64,000 bases of DNA, taken from contig NC_054083.1 of NCBI RefSeq assembly GCF_017562075.2, positions 42,807,269 to 42,871,268 on the forward strand. The letters are read 5' to 3'. Every line of letters begins with the position of its first letter. The stretch's first letter is position 1. Under the pieces are notes generated by a model. It had not been told where the DNA came from. It did no database searches and saw only the letters and a list, made by a program, of their open reading frames with translations. This DNA is from Anopheles merus (taxonomy: Eukaryota > Arthropoda > Insecta > Diptera > Culicidae). Of the stretch, positions 34,304 through 46,337 are shown one piece after another. The translations under genes and the position numbers were made by a program.

Positions 34304-35749
34304 GGTGGAAGGTGGGTAGTGTGTAGGGTAAATTATACCAAGCTGGACACACTGTCGAACACGGGCACACACGAACTCTGGTCGTTGGGTAATATTTTAC
34401 TACACACACACAATCACACACACACTTCAGGAGTGAAAAACGATAAAGCCTGGCACACTAGATCGAGCCATCGGAGCGCAAGCGATTTGCAAGTGATTTT
34501 CACCAAACACCAACACCCTGTTTCTGCTTCTTGGCAGCAGCACCACAATAGGAAAACCACGGAGGGGGACTCCTCCAACCAAACAAAAAAAAATCCCCCA
34601 CTGGCCGAGTTCCTGCTGTTGCTCCCCCTCCCACTTGCTGCGGGGAGTCTGGCCGCAGCAAACCAAACCACTGGACACAATTTCTGGCACAATTAATCGG
34701 GGCAAACTTCAGCAAAGAGTGCTACTAGTGCGCGAGGCTGTACATCTTCGACGTGTGATGGCCGCACTATCTGCTCTCTGCAGGACGAGCAAGCCCTCAC
34801 GCAATAATAGGCTCTCGCTCTTTTGCGTGTGTACCTGCGCGCTCTCTCTCTCTTTCTTTCTCATCCTCTCCCAAACTAGAACCGTTTGACGTTTTCCAAA
34901 CGCACCATCATTTTCCACAGTTCCCCCGTTCGTAGTAGAAGAAGCCCCGCGAGTGGTAACAGTCCACACAACTCAAGCAATAGAAAAACAGAGCAAAAGA
35001 AAGAAAGAGAGAGAGAGCAAGTGGTCTAGAAAGCGAGAGAGATTATCCTGCTGGTGGTGACGTTTTTTCCACACCTTGTAGGAAAAGGAGCGAAAGGGAG
35101 CGAAGCGTTTTTTGCAAGGATTTTTCCCGTGCGCCGCTGAAGTTGAGAGTGAGAGTGTTTTGGTGCTGCCCTCGGGTAAACCACCATGTGCCAGGCGCAC
35201 CGTTTGCGTATCGATTATGGCATCGCGGCAAAGGGGAACGGTGCGCACATGCGCACCCGCCGGTTTGAGCGTTTCTAATCCTTCGCCCAGGGCAGGAATG
35301 GTGTGCAAGGGATTTGTTTTTGAGAGACCTGGACGACTGTCAGGTGATGGGACTGGTTTTATGGGACGTTTGCTTGTTTTGAATGGGGTAGCGATGGTGA
35401 AGTTTGGCACGGAAGATGACGTAAATTGGATTTGAATTTGGGCGCAGAAAGTCGTTGCTATAAATTTGGTATTTATGATACTCAGTTAAGCTACTAATAG
35501 CATTCGGTTTTTTTTATTTATCAAATATCAAGCGAAGGAAATGGAGACTGACGATTTGAACTCCTGGAACCTCCATTCAGAAAAAAACAGTTCCGCATGG
35601 TCTTAGTCTATTGGTATCTTGTACAATAATAAACATCGCAATTTGTAAAGGTAATGTACGATTAACAAGATACTTGATGTTATAATAGTTACTCTCTATT
35701 CGTTAGAAGCATTACAAGTGTGAGCAAAGAATTTCTTTTAAAAGACTCT

Positions 35750-36400
35750 AAAATTCTGATCCCATAGAGGTACTAGACCTGATCCTGAATCCATACTAGC
35801 TCTGGTGCTGATCTTGCATCCATATTGGTCCATACCATTATAATCGGATTCTGAGTCTATATCATTCTAGGAACCGGTACCCAAGCCATATAGACTTATC
35901 CTCTGGACCCTATTTCCGAACTATTTCTGAGCGCATATCTGTTCTTTGACTGATACTGATCGCTGCTGACTGTGAAACAGATCTTGAACCTATGCAGTTC
36001 TTGATGCAAATTTCATACGGCTCCAGGAACTTATCTCAAACACAAACCGGGCCTGGAACTGATATTGAACTCATATTGGCTCTTTTACGATATAGATTCT
36101 AGAAGCTCTAGAGTAGATGATAGAAACCGATCTAGATGCTGATTCTAATCATCTACTACTCCTAAAACCTACCACCAGTCCTATAACCCACAACCAGTCG
36201 TAGATGCCTAATCCATACCTTTTCTTGATCTCGAACCAATATCTACTCTGTAACTGATACACTTTGCAATTCTATTCTACTGATCCTAAGTCCATAGATG
36301 TCGTGGAATTGATTCTAAACCCAAAACCGTTCCTGGAAATATTCCAGGAACTGACCGCAAAGCCAGATTAATCCTCTTAGTATTCTCTTGATAAATCCAT
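35750..36400. repeat. Degenerate short-unit satellite
   Basis: Recurrent, poorly conserved units built from phrases such as ctgatcctgaatccata, gctgatcttgcatccatat, ctgatactgatc and gaactgatattgaactcata. Spacing is irregular, roughly 25-50 bases. It looks like an old tandem array eroded by substitution. Borders are approximate, and no unit consensus was computed. Confidence 0.5.
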
Positions 36401-38497
36401 TATAAAACCATTACTTGAAAAGGCCTCAGTCATAGGATGAAACGTGTACTAGTCCTGTTTCAGGAACTGATATATTTATAAAAATGAACTCCAAAGTGAA
36501 CACACTAAAACATCATCAATTAATTGTACAAATATCTCGTTAACAAGACGTCAATCCTCGAGTTTGAAATGATTCTGATGATCAACATTCATCTTTACAA
36601 ATTCCATTATTCACAAGCGTTTATAACAGTTCACATAGTGCCAATAGTGCAATAGAGCTGATAAAGTCCTTCTAGCAATATTGAAGTGGAAATTTAGACA
36701 ATTATTGCAGATCTTTCTTGATCCTCCTGCAGCATTTAACCATACACTCCTACTCTACGATGATTTAAATTGCTGCTGTTAAACTCTAGTGGTTTAGAAT
36801 GATTTGCAAAGTTTTACATAAAATCCTGAAACGTCATGCATGGAGCGAAACGATCGTGTCTCATTTACTCGATATGTGACAGTCATCTGTGCATGACGTG
36901 GCAGCTAGCGCGTGTTGAATAGTCATTGAACCGAACATTGGAGGTCTCGTAACTGTAATTAATTTGTGCGTTTTTGGGGACAAATCCTCTCACCAGTCTT
37001 GTTGGAAATAGGCTTCAAATCCTGTAGAGCAAATCAGTTGGTTTGTTTCATTTATAGCATTATGCCAACCAAGGGTTTTGATAAAAGATTTACAGCTCTA
37101 AGCCCCTTGTAATGTTTCTTAGTAAAAGAATTTGAAAATGCTTTCCAACAAAGCGTAAAAGAGGTCCGTTTTTTTTTAAAAGAACGCCTTTCAGTTTACA
37201 TATCCAGCTTGGTAGCATTCAAGGATCATCAATCAATGCGAGGTTCGTTAAGAAACCTTTCCTTCCTCACTGGAACGGACAAGACGCAACGGCAACGGCT
37301 CGCCAACCAGTTGATTTCGTACGGAATAGTGAACCACATCTACACAACCCCCAGCTTGATGAATATATTCATGAATTAGCGTTTATCGCACGTCCTACAC
37401 GTTCCTCGCCACTATCGCGCCACGATCCACCAAGAAGTCGTTACATTAAGTGCATCCACTGGATACTGGACAGGGTGAACGGGCGGTGGGAAAGGGAAAG
37501 GAGTTTATCTCCTGCTCCTGCCAAATCAAAGTCGTCAATCGATCTCACTCCCTAAAGCCAACCGGGCGCTGACGCTGCGCAGAAAAGAAATCAGTAAAAT
37601 CAACTCTCTGTGCGCTTTTCCTTTCCAAAGATACCGTCCTTGGACGGTCTTTCCAATCGTCAGTCTCGAATTGCTTCCCTCTATTCAAACACCCGTACGC
37701 AAGCACCCGAAGCAGGAAGCAGAAATCAAACCGATCTGGGGATGGGCAAAGAACAAAACCCACCGACCCAAACACCGCTCTGACTGACGGACGGGCCTTG
37801 TGCCACAGGGTTTACGGTTTTATTTTCCCAACACGCTTCTCCACTTTTCCACCTTCCGTGCACTGTGTGTCCACAAACAAACCCCACACACCAACCAGAA
37901 GATTCAGTCAGCAACAAGTGGAAATGTGTGACTAGGCAGCAGTCGCAGTAGCAGCATTGTAACATAGTTTTCCCTTATCATCACTATCATTATCCACTGC
38001 CCGGGCTCCACACATGCTCTCAACTCTCTTCCCTGTGGTTTCTTTCACTTTGCAAAGGGAAGCGATTGAAGCGTGTCTTGTGTTTGTCTGCCTTTTCCTT
38101 TGGCGAAGTGCACGCTTGTGGTCGTTTAAGTGCGCTTCAGGGTTCCGTTCTTCAAAGCGGCCGCTTCTGCAGAGTGTCTTCCCTTTGCACGGCACGGAAG
38201 CACGGAACGAGTGCTGCGAAATTAACCAAAAAACCAAACGACCCTTACACCCATTCGGTTCGTTTGATTCTGGGGGACAAACAGTGGGAGAAAAGAAGCG
38301 AAAAGGGTCAGCAAAACGCTTCTTCAGTACAAGTTAAAAGTCACCGAAGAGCAGCACAATAGTGAGAAGAAATTAATTCTACACTACTCCGTTCGCGGTG
38401 ACGCAGATGCTGCCGGGCCGAAACTCCTCGAGAACCTCGGGAGGACTGGACGAAAGGGAAGCAAGGTTCCTGTTCCCTTTTGACTATCCTGCTCCAT

Positions 38498-38499
<2 letters not shown>

Positions 38500-38530
<31 letters not shown>
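38500..38530. repeat. GT microsatellite
   Basis: About 15 GT units in the JIP1-Trh intergenic region. Confidence 0.9.
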
Positions 38531-38531
<1 letters not shown>

Positions 38532-39685
38532 TGTGAACGTACGAGTTCTAAGAATAAATGGCGCCAAGCAATGGGGAACAAATAGTGATTTTATACAGCA
38601 TGGCTGACGGTAAGTACTCGAGCCGGTAGATAAACACTCGAGGGCTCGGCAGATGAGATTTCGGTTTCTTTTTTTATTCCTTGCCCGCTGGCTTTACTGT
38701 TGCGGGCTTGTTGCTGGGTGGATGATTTACAATGTTGGTGCCAGTTAGCCAACACCCAGGGAGGGAAGGAAGAAGGCCAGATCGTGTCTAGTAGCAAGCA
38801 AATGAAAGGTTGAAAGGGGTTTTAGTTAAAGAATTAGATACATTTTACCATTCAATGTCTGTGTTCTTTCTTTAGTTTGAGCCTCATAAACGCAACTTCC
38901 CTCAACAAATCGATCAATGTCTACACGGCACAATTAAACGTCTTGGAACGTTCGTTTTATTGTTTTCCGCCTTAATGGCAGCAATTTCAATACATCCTAA
39001 CAGTTTCACTGTAAGTCGCTCAGCACTCACAAAACGTTCACACCAAGGAACGATTGATAAGTTTGTCCCAACAGTCGGTGAACGATTCCATCAGTCGTCA
39101 TTATTTTGCCTTCGATGCCTCAATGCCCTCCATATCCTCGGCTCGTCATAATCAACCGCTCGAAGCTGCTCACCGCCCATCCATTGCCCGACTCATCCTT
39201 TTCAGCAACAAACACAAGAACGAAAACCAGCATAAAATCACCTCGACGATAAAGTTTAGATTATTCCTGACATTATCGTGATTCAGCCAATCGTGGTGGT
39301 GGTGGTACGCCGTTGGGAGTAGTGCAAAATTTTCTTAAGGACCATCCGATGGGAAAGAACATCGAACCGGAACCATCCATCGTGCACAGGATGAGGATGA
39401 GTAGCAAAAAAACACACATACACACACACACTGTAAACGGTTAGGATATCGCTTGGGAAGGGGCGGACGATTTTATGCTGGTTTCGTTCCGAACGTGCTC
39501 CAGTAGGAGGCAACAGGAAGGGTGTGCTGACTGAGAATGAATCGGTAAGCAAAGCTAGAATATATATATGTCTCTACACCGCATTCCGCATTCCCTCCTG
39601 ACTTGTGTGCCTACAACCAGGCCGACCCCATGCTTTTCTGCGTAGGATGGGCGGCAGAATCCTACCACCGTTTGGGGCAGAAGGT

Positions 39686-39720
39686 ATAAAAGCGCCACTG
39701 GTGATTGGAAAGCTCACCAG
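39686..39720 (+). promoter_or_regulatory. Trh core promoter: TATA box and initiator
   Basis: TATAAAAG at 39686-39693 is followed by an arthropod-type initiator, ccAGTTG, with the likely +1 A at about 39720, a 34-base spacing from the first T of the box. The predicted 5' UTR then runs about 170 bases to the ATG at 39891. There is no clear downstream promoter element. A TATA-type promoter fits a gene expressed in a few cell types, such as serotonergic neurons. The start site is inferred. Confidence 0.7.
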
Positions 39721-39890
39721 TTGATAGGAGTGCGTCGTGCGTGCTGTGTCGTCGTTATTCGTAGGGCACATTGGCCACTGTTTTCTGGGATTGCTACAGT
39801 GCAACATTTCTGTTTGTCAACGGGATTTGCAAAGTGCAATAAGTGTGTTTCGGTTGGACTTTTTATACCCTCCTCAGGTGTGCAAAAACG

Positions 39891-42800
39891 ATGAGTGGTT
39901 CCGGCAAAGGATTATTGGGATTATGGCTGTACCATAGCGGCGATCAGGAGTGGGCCGTTAAGGAGGGCAGCCCGTTACATCGGCGGAAGGAATTTGCTGT
40001 AATTATCGCTTCCTCATATGTGTTGAATGTTGTAAAAATTGACCCACAAAAACAGAGACATTGGGTGCATTTTTTGAAGACTCTTGGCGAAGCTTTCTGA
40101 AGGATTAAGTGTGCTGGTGTGTGTTGGTGTGATCTGTGATACTCTGGAGAGGAGCAATATGATCATTACTTCTAGACTTTTTTGTGGCTTTTTATCTTTA
40201 GTGATGGTTTGTGTAATTAATGCTCCATAGTTTTCATTTTATAATCTATGTCGAAGAGAAATGTGAAGAAATGAAACAGTTAACTTCTTACGGCGTTTAT
40301 GCGCAACAGGTGTTTGCTAGGAAGAGCGCTCTATCTACAAGAAAATAGTGATAAACGTTTACCTTTCCTCGTATTTACTTGCCTAGAAACTTAAAAATAA
40401 ATTATTGAATGGACATATACAATTTTGCTATGATTAACAACCTTTCAATTAACAAACATGCTACACTTTCAACAGTGATTTAGAGAATAGTATAAGAATT
40501 GTCTGCACTCATCCTTTACTTTAGTGTCCTATTTGATGCTAATACTCGCGAACAGTTACGAGTATCCCGACGGTAGATTAAATCGGTGTTAGTTTGTTTG
40601 AAATGTGTTACAAAACAATTGCAAGTGAAACAAATACTACACAAACATTTTTGTTTGTTGTGTGCTGTCTAACATAATATTCAAAAAACCCGCGTTATAT
40701 AGATCCTTCATTTAGCTTTTTTAGCATTTTTTTCCAGAATTTATAAATGGAAGTCAAAAATAATATTTACTGATAAGCACATGTTATGCTGAAAGCCAGT
40801 CAATAGAGGACTTGCAAGGAAAAGTTTTATATTTCTTTAGGATTGTCCCTGTTAGGCCTTACAATGTAACTAACATAACGCAATCCAAATTTAAATTAAC
40901 TTAATTTAACTTTAACTTTGAATTAATGTAACTTAACTTAATTTAACTCTAATTAAATTAATAATTCAGTTAACGTTGATAATAATTCAGTTAACGTTAA
41001 CGTTAATCAACAGTCGTTGCTGCGAAATTTTGGCCATAAGGCATAAATTGTTGACAGTACGCATAAATTTTTTACTCTAACGCATCTATTTTTGTGTGTA
41101 GATCAACATTTTTTTACTCTTGTAGGAATCATGGTAATTTTATAAAAAAAATTCAAAAAAATGAAAACTGGTGCGTTAAGGTCGTTTTAAACCTTGGGTG
41201 AAAGTGAACGTGAAATTTGAACGTTTTTTTGCTTTATTTCATTGAATATTTATCAGAATATGGCTTATCGTACATAAAAAGAAAGGATATTCAATTCCCC
41301 AACTATTTAGTCTGTAAAACACATTGAATTACTCAATTAAAAACATTTCCTTGTAATTCCCTGCTGAACATTATTTTTTCACCGTGAACAAAGCGGGGAA
41401 TCTCGTGAAAATGCATTTAATTTATTAACTCAATGCTTTTTATAGTCTACATAGTTGGGAAATCGAATATCCTTTCTTTTGCTGAACAATAAGCAATATT
41501 CTGATTAAAAAAACTGAAATATAATAACAAAAACTCCTTTTTTTTGCATCCAATTTTATTTCAAATTCAACTTCACCTGGGCTCTAACGCGTGCTTTAGA
41601 GACAAAATATGTAAGTTAGAGTCAAAAAATGAGTAACAACGACCATATACCAATTTTTTATATCTATTTTAAACTCAAATGTTTAGCACTATTGTGCTTC
41701 CTGGTGGATCTGTGACATTCACATTATGCGTGTGCTTTAGAACATCAAAACAATCTAAGAAAATATCTTCAAACACGCTTAAGTTAACAAACTTTAATAA
41801 AAAAGCTTCGCATGAGCTAATGTTAACGATTGTTAAACGTTCTCTATTTGCATTAAATTGTTCAGTGATATGATAGGAACCGACTGTTCAAGAAAAAGTT
41901 CACCAATAAATGAATAACTTCCCATTCAAAAGCTGAGGTAAAAACAACCTCAACAGATACGAATCTAAACTCACCCAGAATGATTGAGAGAAATTTGCGT
42001 GAACTCCCATAAATATTTGCCGTGCTGTAGTCAATTTATAAATAATAAATAATAATACATTAATGCACAACAAAGCATCTTATCGAGGAAAAAACAAACA
42101 AAAATTATATGAATACTTCCCATTGCATACCTTCAGGCGCATTCAAATGCTGGCCAATTACCCTATGCATACTTACAACCAAATGTCCTCCAAGTTAGTT
42201 CCTACATGCAACGTGTTCAACCGAATGTAACGACCCTATCTGTATTACCCCCAACGATGCAGAAATCGGCCGACCACAGCAACGGCAACGAGCGCAACGG
42301 ATCCGACCGGACGTCCATCATCTTCACGCTGAAGAACCAAATCGGTGGTCTGGCCAGTGCGCTGCGCGTGTTCCAGGAGCTCGGCATCAACGTGCTGCAC
42401 GTGGAGCTGAACAAGAGCGGCGAAATGTGCGACAGTGCGGACGTCCTGGTCGACATCGAGTGTGATGCCAACCGGCTCGAGCAGGTGCTGCGACTGCTAA
42501 AGCGCGAAGTGCAGTCGGTTAACTACGCGGCCCAGATTAGCAGCGATGGACCGCCGCCAACGCCACTGTCCGCTTGTGGTAGTTTCGGTAAGTGGGCTGG
42601 ACGTTTCTAGCATGCTCTAGCTTAACGGTGTACGCTACTTGGGCGACAGATTTCGGCGAGATGCATTGGTTCCCGCGGAAGATATCCGACCTGGACCGGG
42701 CGCAGAACGTGCTGATGTACGGCAGCGAGCTGGATGCGGACCATCCCGGGTTTAAGGATCCGGTGTACCGCATGCGCCGAGAGCAGTTTGCGGCCATTGC

Positions 42801-44424
42801 CAACTCCTACAAGCAGTAAGTGTGCCGTTCGGTTGGAGGTGAAGAACTTTTGCTACCAGACCGGACTTTTTCTAATCATAAAACTCTATGCTCTTGTTCC
42901 CATTGTTGCTTGTCCACGGACACCAAACAGTGGCAGTCCCATCCCGAGAGTTCAGTACACACCGGAGGAAATCAAAACCTGGTAAATTAGATTTACACTT
43001 TGCCAATGACTTTGCATATCACTCCCCTCTTGCTTAAGGCATCGATCGAGGCACCGAAAAGAACACGCCGGAAACTCAACTCAACATCCTGCCGGAAGGG
43101 ACGTTAGCTCCAAACGGATGGGTGTAATCAATCCAGTGCTGCGTCTAACGAGTGTCCCATTCAAACGGGTTAATTAAGTTACGCCCAAGAACTCATCTTT
43201 CCTATTAAGACGCTCCTAGGATCCTTGTGGTTGTTTTTGGCACAGTGAGGTGCTAAACCTTTTTCCCTTCCCATTTCTTTCCGCTAAAGGGGTACGGTGT
43301 TCCGTGAGCTGCACAAGCTCTACATCAAGCACGCCGTGCCGGAGTATCTGGAGAACTGGCCCGAGCTGGTGAAGTACTGCGGCTACCGGGAGGACAATCT
43401 GCCCCAGCTGCAGGACATCAACGTGTTTCTGAAGCGCAAAACCGGCTTCCAGATCCGCCCCGTTGCCGGTTACCTCTCACCGCGCGACTTCCTGTCCGGG
43501 TTGGCGTTCCGGGTGTTCCACTGCACCCAGTACATCCGCCACTCGTCCGATCCGTTCTACACGCCCGAACCGTAAATTGAAATTTCGAATTATACAGTGT
43601 TTCTGACTGGGTGCGTGTGTAATTTGAAATTTTGTATTTCCAGCGACTGCTGCCACGAGCTGCTCGGGCATATGCCGCTCCTAGCCAACTCGAGCTTTGC
43701 GCAGTTCTCGCAGGAGATTGGGCTCGCGTCGCTCGGTGCGTCCGAGGAGGACATTAACAAGCTGGCGACGCTGTACTTCTTCACGGTCGAGTTTGGGCTG
43801 TGCCGCCAGCAGGATGGCAGCTTTAAGGTGTTTGGGGCCGGGTTGCTTTCGTCGGTGGCGGAGCTGCAGCACGCAATCACGACGACGGACAAGATCAAGC
43901 GGTTCGATCCGGAGGTGACGTGCCAGGAGGAGTGCATCATCACAGCGTACCAGAACGCGTACTACTACACGGACTCGTTCGAGGAGGCGAAGGAGAAGAT
44001 GAGGTGATGCGAGAGGAGTTGTTGTATTTCTTCGCTTATTCAGAGCATTTCCCTTCGCTTTGTACAGGGCTTATGCGGACACCATTCAGCGCCCGTTCGG
44101 TGTGCGGTACAATCCGTACACGCAAACGGTGGAGGTGCTGAGCAATGCGAAGAAGATCACGGCCGTCGTGAGCGAGCTGCGCGGTGATCTGAGCATTGTT
44201 TCGTCCGCCCTGAAGAAGGTGTCCGCGATGGATGAAAACCTGGACGTGGAAAAGATCGAGAAGCTGCTGTCGAGCAGTTTGCATGTGAGTGTATAAAAAG
44301 CAGTACTGTAATGATTTATGGTTTTACTAAATGCTTGCTCTCCTTGAAGGTGTGCGATAAAACACTTAATCCGGAAGAATCCGACGGACCCGAGCAGACT
44401 TCAAGTACACCCAGTAAAGAGTAG
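39891..44424 (+). CDS. Trh: Tryptophan 5-hydroxylase (8 coding exons)
   Basis: Iron- and tetrahydrobiopterin-dependent enzyme making 5-hydroxytryptophan, the committed step of serotonin synthesis; cytosolic. Coding exons: 39891-39998, 42137-42587, 42650-42815, 42931-42981, 43290-43571, 43644-44003, 44068-44284 and 44350-44424; total 569 aa, phases consistent. An N-terminal segment of about 94 residues precedes an ACT regulatory domain at about 95-165 (SIIFTLKNQIGGLASALRVF). The catalytic domain begins near 187 (DFGEMHWFPRKISDLD). The iron ligands are visible: His357 and His362 in HELLGH, and Glu402 in FFTVEFGLC, with spacing 5 and 40 as in human TPH1. The C-terminal stretch CQEECIITAYQNAYYYTDSF with RPFGVRYNPYTQ identifies tryptophan hydroxylase rather than phenylalanine hydroxylase (Henna) or tyrosine hydroxylase. 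A helical tail (AKKITAVVSELRGDL) probably forms the tetramer. Exons 2-8 are secure. Exon 1 (MSGSGKGLLGLWLYHSGDQE) is supported by the promoter upstream, an open frame and a phase-0 donor (GCT|gtaatt), but not by a remembered homologue. If it is wrong, Met60 at 42206 would be the nearest internal start. Confidence 0.93.
39999..42136 (+). other. Trh intron 1 (2.1 kb)
   Basis: AT-rich interval between the proposed first exon (donor gtaatt at 39999) and exon 2 (acceptor ataccttcag ending at 42136). It holds an AT-rich simple stretch of TTAACTTAA and GTTAACGTTAA units at 40895-41010 and then the palindromic element at about 41013-41643. No coding sequence was recognised. Confidence 0.7.
41013..41643. 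mobile_element. Long imperfect palindromic element (MITE-like)
   Basis: The two halves are inverted copies. The best-matching arms are atcagaatatggcttat...gaaaggatattcaat at about 41252-41300 and their reverse complement at about 41455-41510. Outer arms also match (gtcgttgctgc at 41013 against gtcgttgttac read inward from 41643; actctaacgc near 41075 against actctaactt). Arms are AT-rich and clearly diverged. There is no coding capacity and no target duplication was established. It is most likely an old non-autonomous DNA transposon. Confidence 0.6.
42982..43289 (+). other. Trh intron 4
   Basis: The 308-base intron between exons 4 and 5, with donor gtaaat at 42982 and acceptor ccgctaaag ending at 43289. 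It splits a Trp codon as TG|G. No repeat or gene was recognised in it. Confidence 0.9.
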
Positions 44425-44502
44425 ATTCGCTCAAAGGGAACTGGAAAAGAAACGAAACAATAGTTCGTCCTGCATGCTGCAACACGTTTACACAAAATGT
44501 AC

Positions 44503-44508
44503 AATAAA
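44503..44508 (+). terminator. Trh polyadenylation signal
   Basis: AATAAA about 80 bases after the Trh stop codon, in acaataaaagacagtggg. A second AATAAA lies at 44740-44745 (gaataaaatgcg) and could give a longer 3' end. Actual use of either is inferred. Confidence 0.6.
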
Positions 44509-45428
44509 AGACAGTGGGAAACGGTGACAAGGAGGAGGTTGGTGGGCGAGAAGCTAGTCAGAGCGTTGCCGTAATTCGATTGCCGTCTCTTGCAAAATGA
44601 CTCAAATTTCCTTAACTATACAATCAACGAATGGGCAGTGATTGTTTGTGCTGAATGTTGTGAAAGAAAAGATAATCTATATGTCATGATTAGGTGTGAA
44701 CTGTAAAATAACTCTTACCCGTTTCTGTACAATGCAATGAATAAAATGCGTAAAGCAACAAGTTGAGAAAAAAAGGCAAAGTGGGGGTTTCGTTTCAATT
44801 GTTTGAACTCATTTTTAACATCCAGAGGAAAATGTCAAACGCATGTTGAAAATTAAGTTTCTCTGTATCAAGATTATGCTTATGATTATGATTTGCTTTG
44901 TAAGATTGATTCGATTACAAAATTTCTGAAATGTTTTTGTACAAATGATCTAACTGAAGGTGATAAATAGCTATAATAAATACTAGATTGAAAAATGTCT
45001 GTACTTGGCATTCCTAGTAAATTTCATACAAAAAATCAAAATAGAAAAAGTATAGGCTTAATGATTAGGCACCGTGGAATTGCGCAAACGATGATTGCAT
45101 GAAACCTTCAATACATTATACTTTCACACGACCAGTTGGTTTAATGTCCATTTCCTGATCGATTTAAAAGTGAAGAAACTAAACTAAAGCATATTCCTTA
45201 CCTCCAAATTCAACACTTTTCTGCAAAATTACACATATTTACATGGAGTTCCTCGCTCAGATTCAAATTTCATAGGGTGATCGCATCGTGATTGGGCTTC
45301 ACAGCAGCTGATTCGGTAGATGTGACGGCTCCTACAAAGCAGAATAGCATCGATTCCCAACCGGGTCTGCGTTCACCTCAAGCATAAAATTGAGCATAAT
45401 CAGTGTCCAAATGTCTTTAATTGTATTA

Positions 45429-45723
45429 CAGGGTTTTCCAAGTCAGTTCCAAAGGTAAACATTGTTATCTGCCGCCTGCTTAATGATGTTCCACGTCGAT
45501 CTAACATTTCATTTCCATGAAAATAATTTTTAATTTCTACAGCATGATTTTCAACACAACTCAAGCTGGATTGAGTTTAACAGTTCTTTGCTAAGTGTTG
45601 AAAATCATGTGTTGAAACTGAAATTTCATTTTGAAGCAAATGTACCATTTGACAGCTGTTGAAAAACATCTAGGATGCGGTGAATAACAATGTTTACTTT
45701 CGAAACTGACTTGGCAACCCCTG
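45429..45723. mobile_element. MITE with CAGGGTTTTCC ends and TA duplication
   Basis: 295 bases flanked by TA on both sides. The left end (cagggttttccaagtcagtt, continuing as aaaggtaaacattgttat) and the right end read on the other strand (caggggttgccaagtcagtt, then cgaaagtaaacattgttat) match over about 40 bases. The centre is also palindromic (atgattttcaacac and gtgttgaaaatcat). It can fold almost end to end. No coding capacity. Confidence 0.85.
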
Positions 45724-45861
45724 TATTGGCTGGCATCAAAGAGATCAGTTAAAATAGCAGTCAAAAAATAAAATCAATGAATAGTTCAACAGAAGCCACA
45801 AATAAATATTAAATAAATGTTGCATTTTATTTTTAATTTTAACAGTCATTTTCGTTAAATA

Positions 45862-46337
45862 CAGGGTTTACCAGTCCAATAAACAACTGTCCACTTGTTT
45901 ATAACAATAGTCGTTTTGAATAGAAACCGCTGTCTACCACTTGCTCACACGTCAGATGGTGTAAGCTACTCTGTCCAATTCAATAACACAATTTTCGCCT
46001 TCGATTGCACAACGGTCGGATTCGGCACGGTTTCTTGTGGTTGTTGTATAATTAACAAAATTAATGTTTTGATTTATTGAAATGTATGGTTTACACTGCA
46101 TATTGCTTGAATAAAAGAAACGGGTTTGAAAATGGTTGGTTTTTGCAAAATTTGTCCCAACAAAACAAACTGTGCTGAATTTGACAATTGCTAATCGAAG
46201 GCAAAAATTGTGTTATTGAATTGGACAGAGTAGCTTACACCATCTGACGTGTGAGCAAGTGGCAGACAGCGGTGTCTATTCAAAACGACTATTGTTATAA
46301 TCAAGTGGCCAGTTGGTTATTATGCTGGTAAACCCTG
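45862..46337. mobile_element. MITE with CAGGGTTTACCAG ends and TA duplication
   Basis: 476 bases flanked by TA. Arms of about 150 bases are inverted copies: cagggtttaccag at the left against the reverse of ctggtaaaccctg at the right. Inside, gtcagatggtgtaagctac (about 45951) is repeated inverted near 46230, as is aattcaataacacaatttt. The tip resembles the neighbouring MITE at 45429, but the internal sequence differs. No transposase. Confidence 0.87.

Larger units (their letters stand above)
34304..39685. other. Divergent intergenic region between JIP1 and Trh
   Basis: About 5.4 kb between the JIP1 start codon and the Trh TATA box, holding the promoter of JIP1 and the upstream region of Trh. 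Near JIP1 there are CT/GA-rich tracts (34845-34870 and 34997-35018) of a kind common in insect promoters. From 35750 to 36400 there is a degenerate satellite. At 38500-38530 lies a GT tract. No protein gene was recognised; open frames up to about 145 codons look like chance. Confidence 0.6.

Noticed and set aside
42206..44424. Trh called as phenylalanine hydroxylase (Henna)
   Set aside because: The catalytic core is shared by the family, but the CQEECIITAYQNAYYYTDSF stretch and the C-terminal helix match tryptophan hydroxylase.
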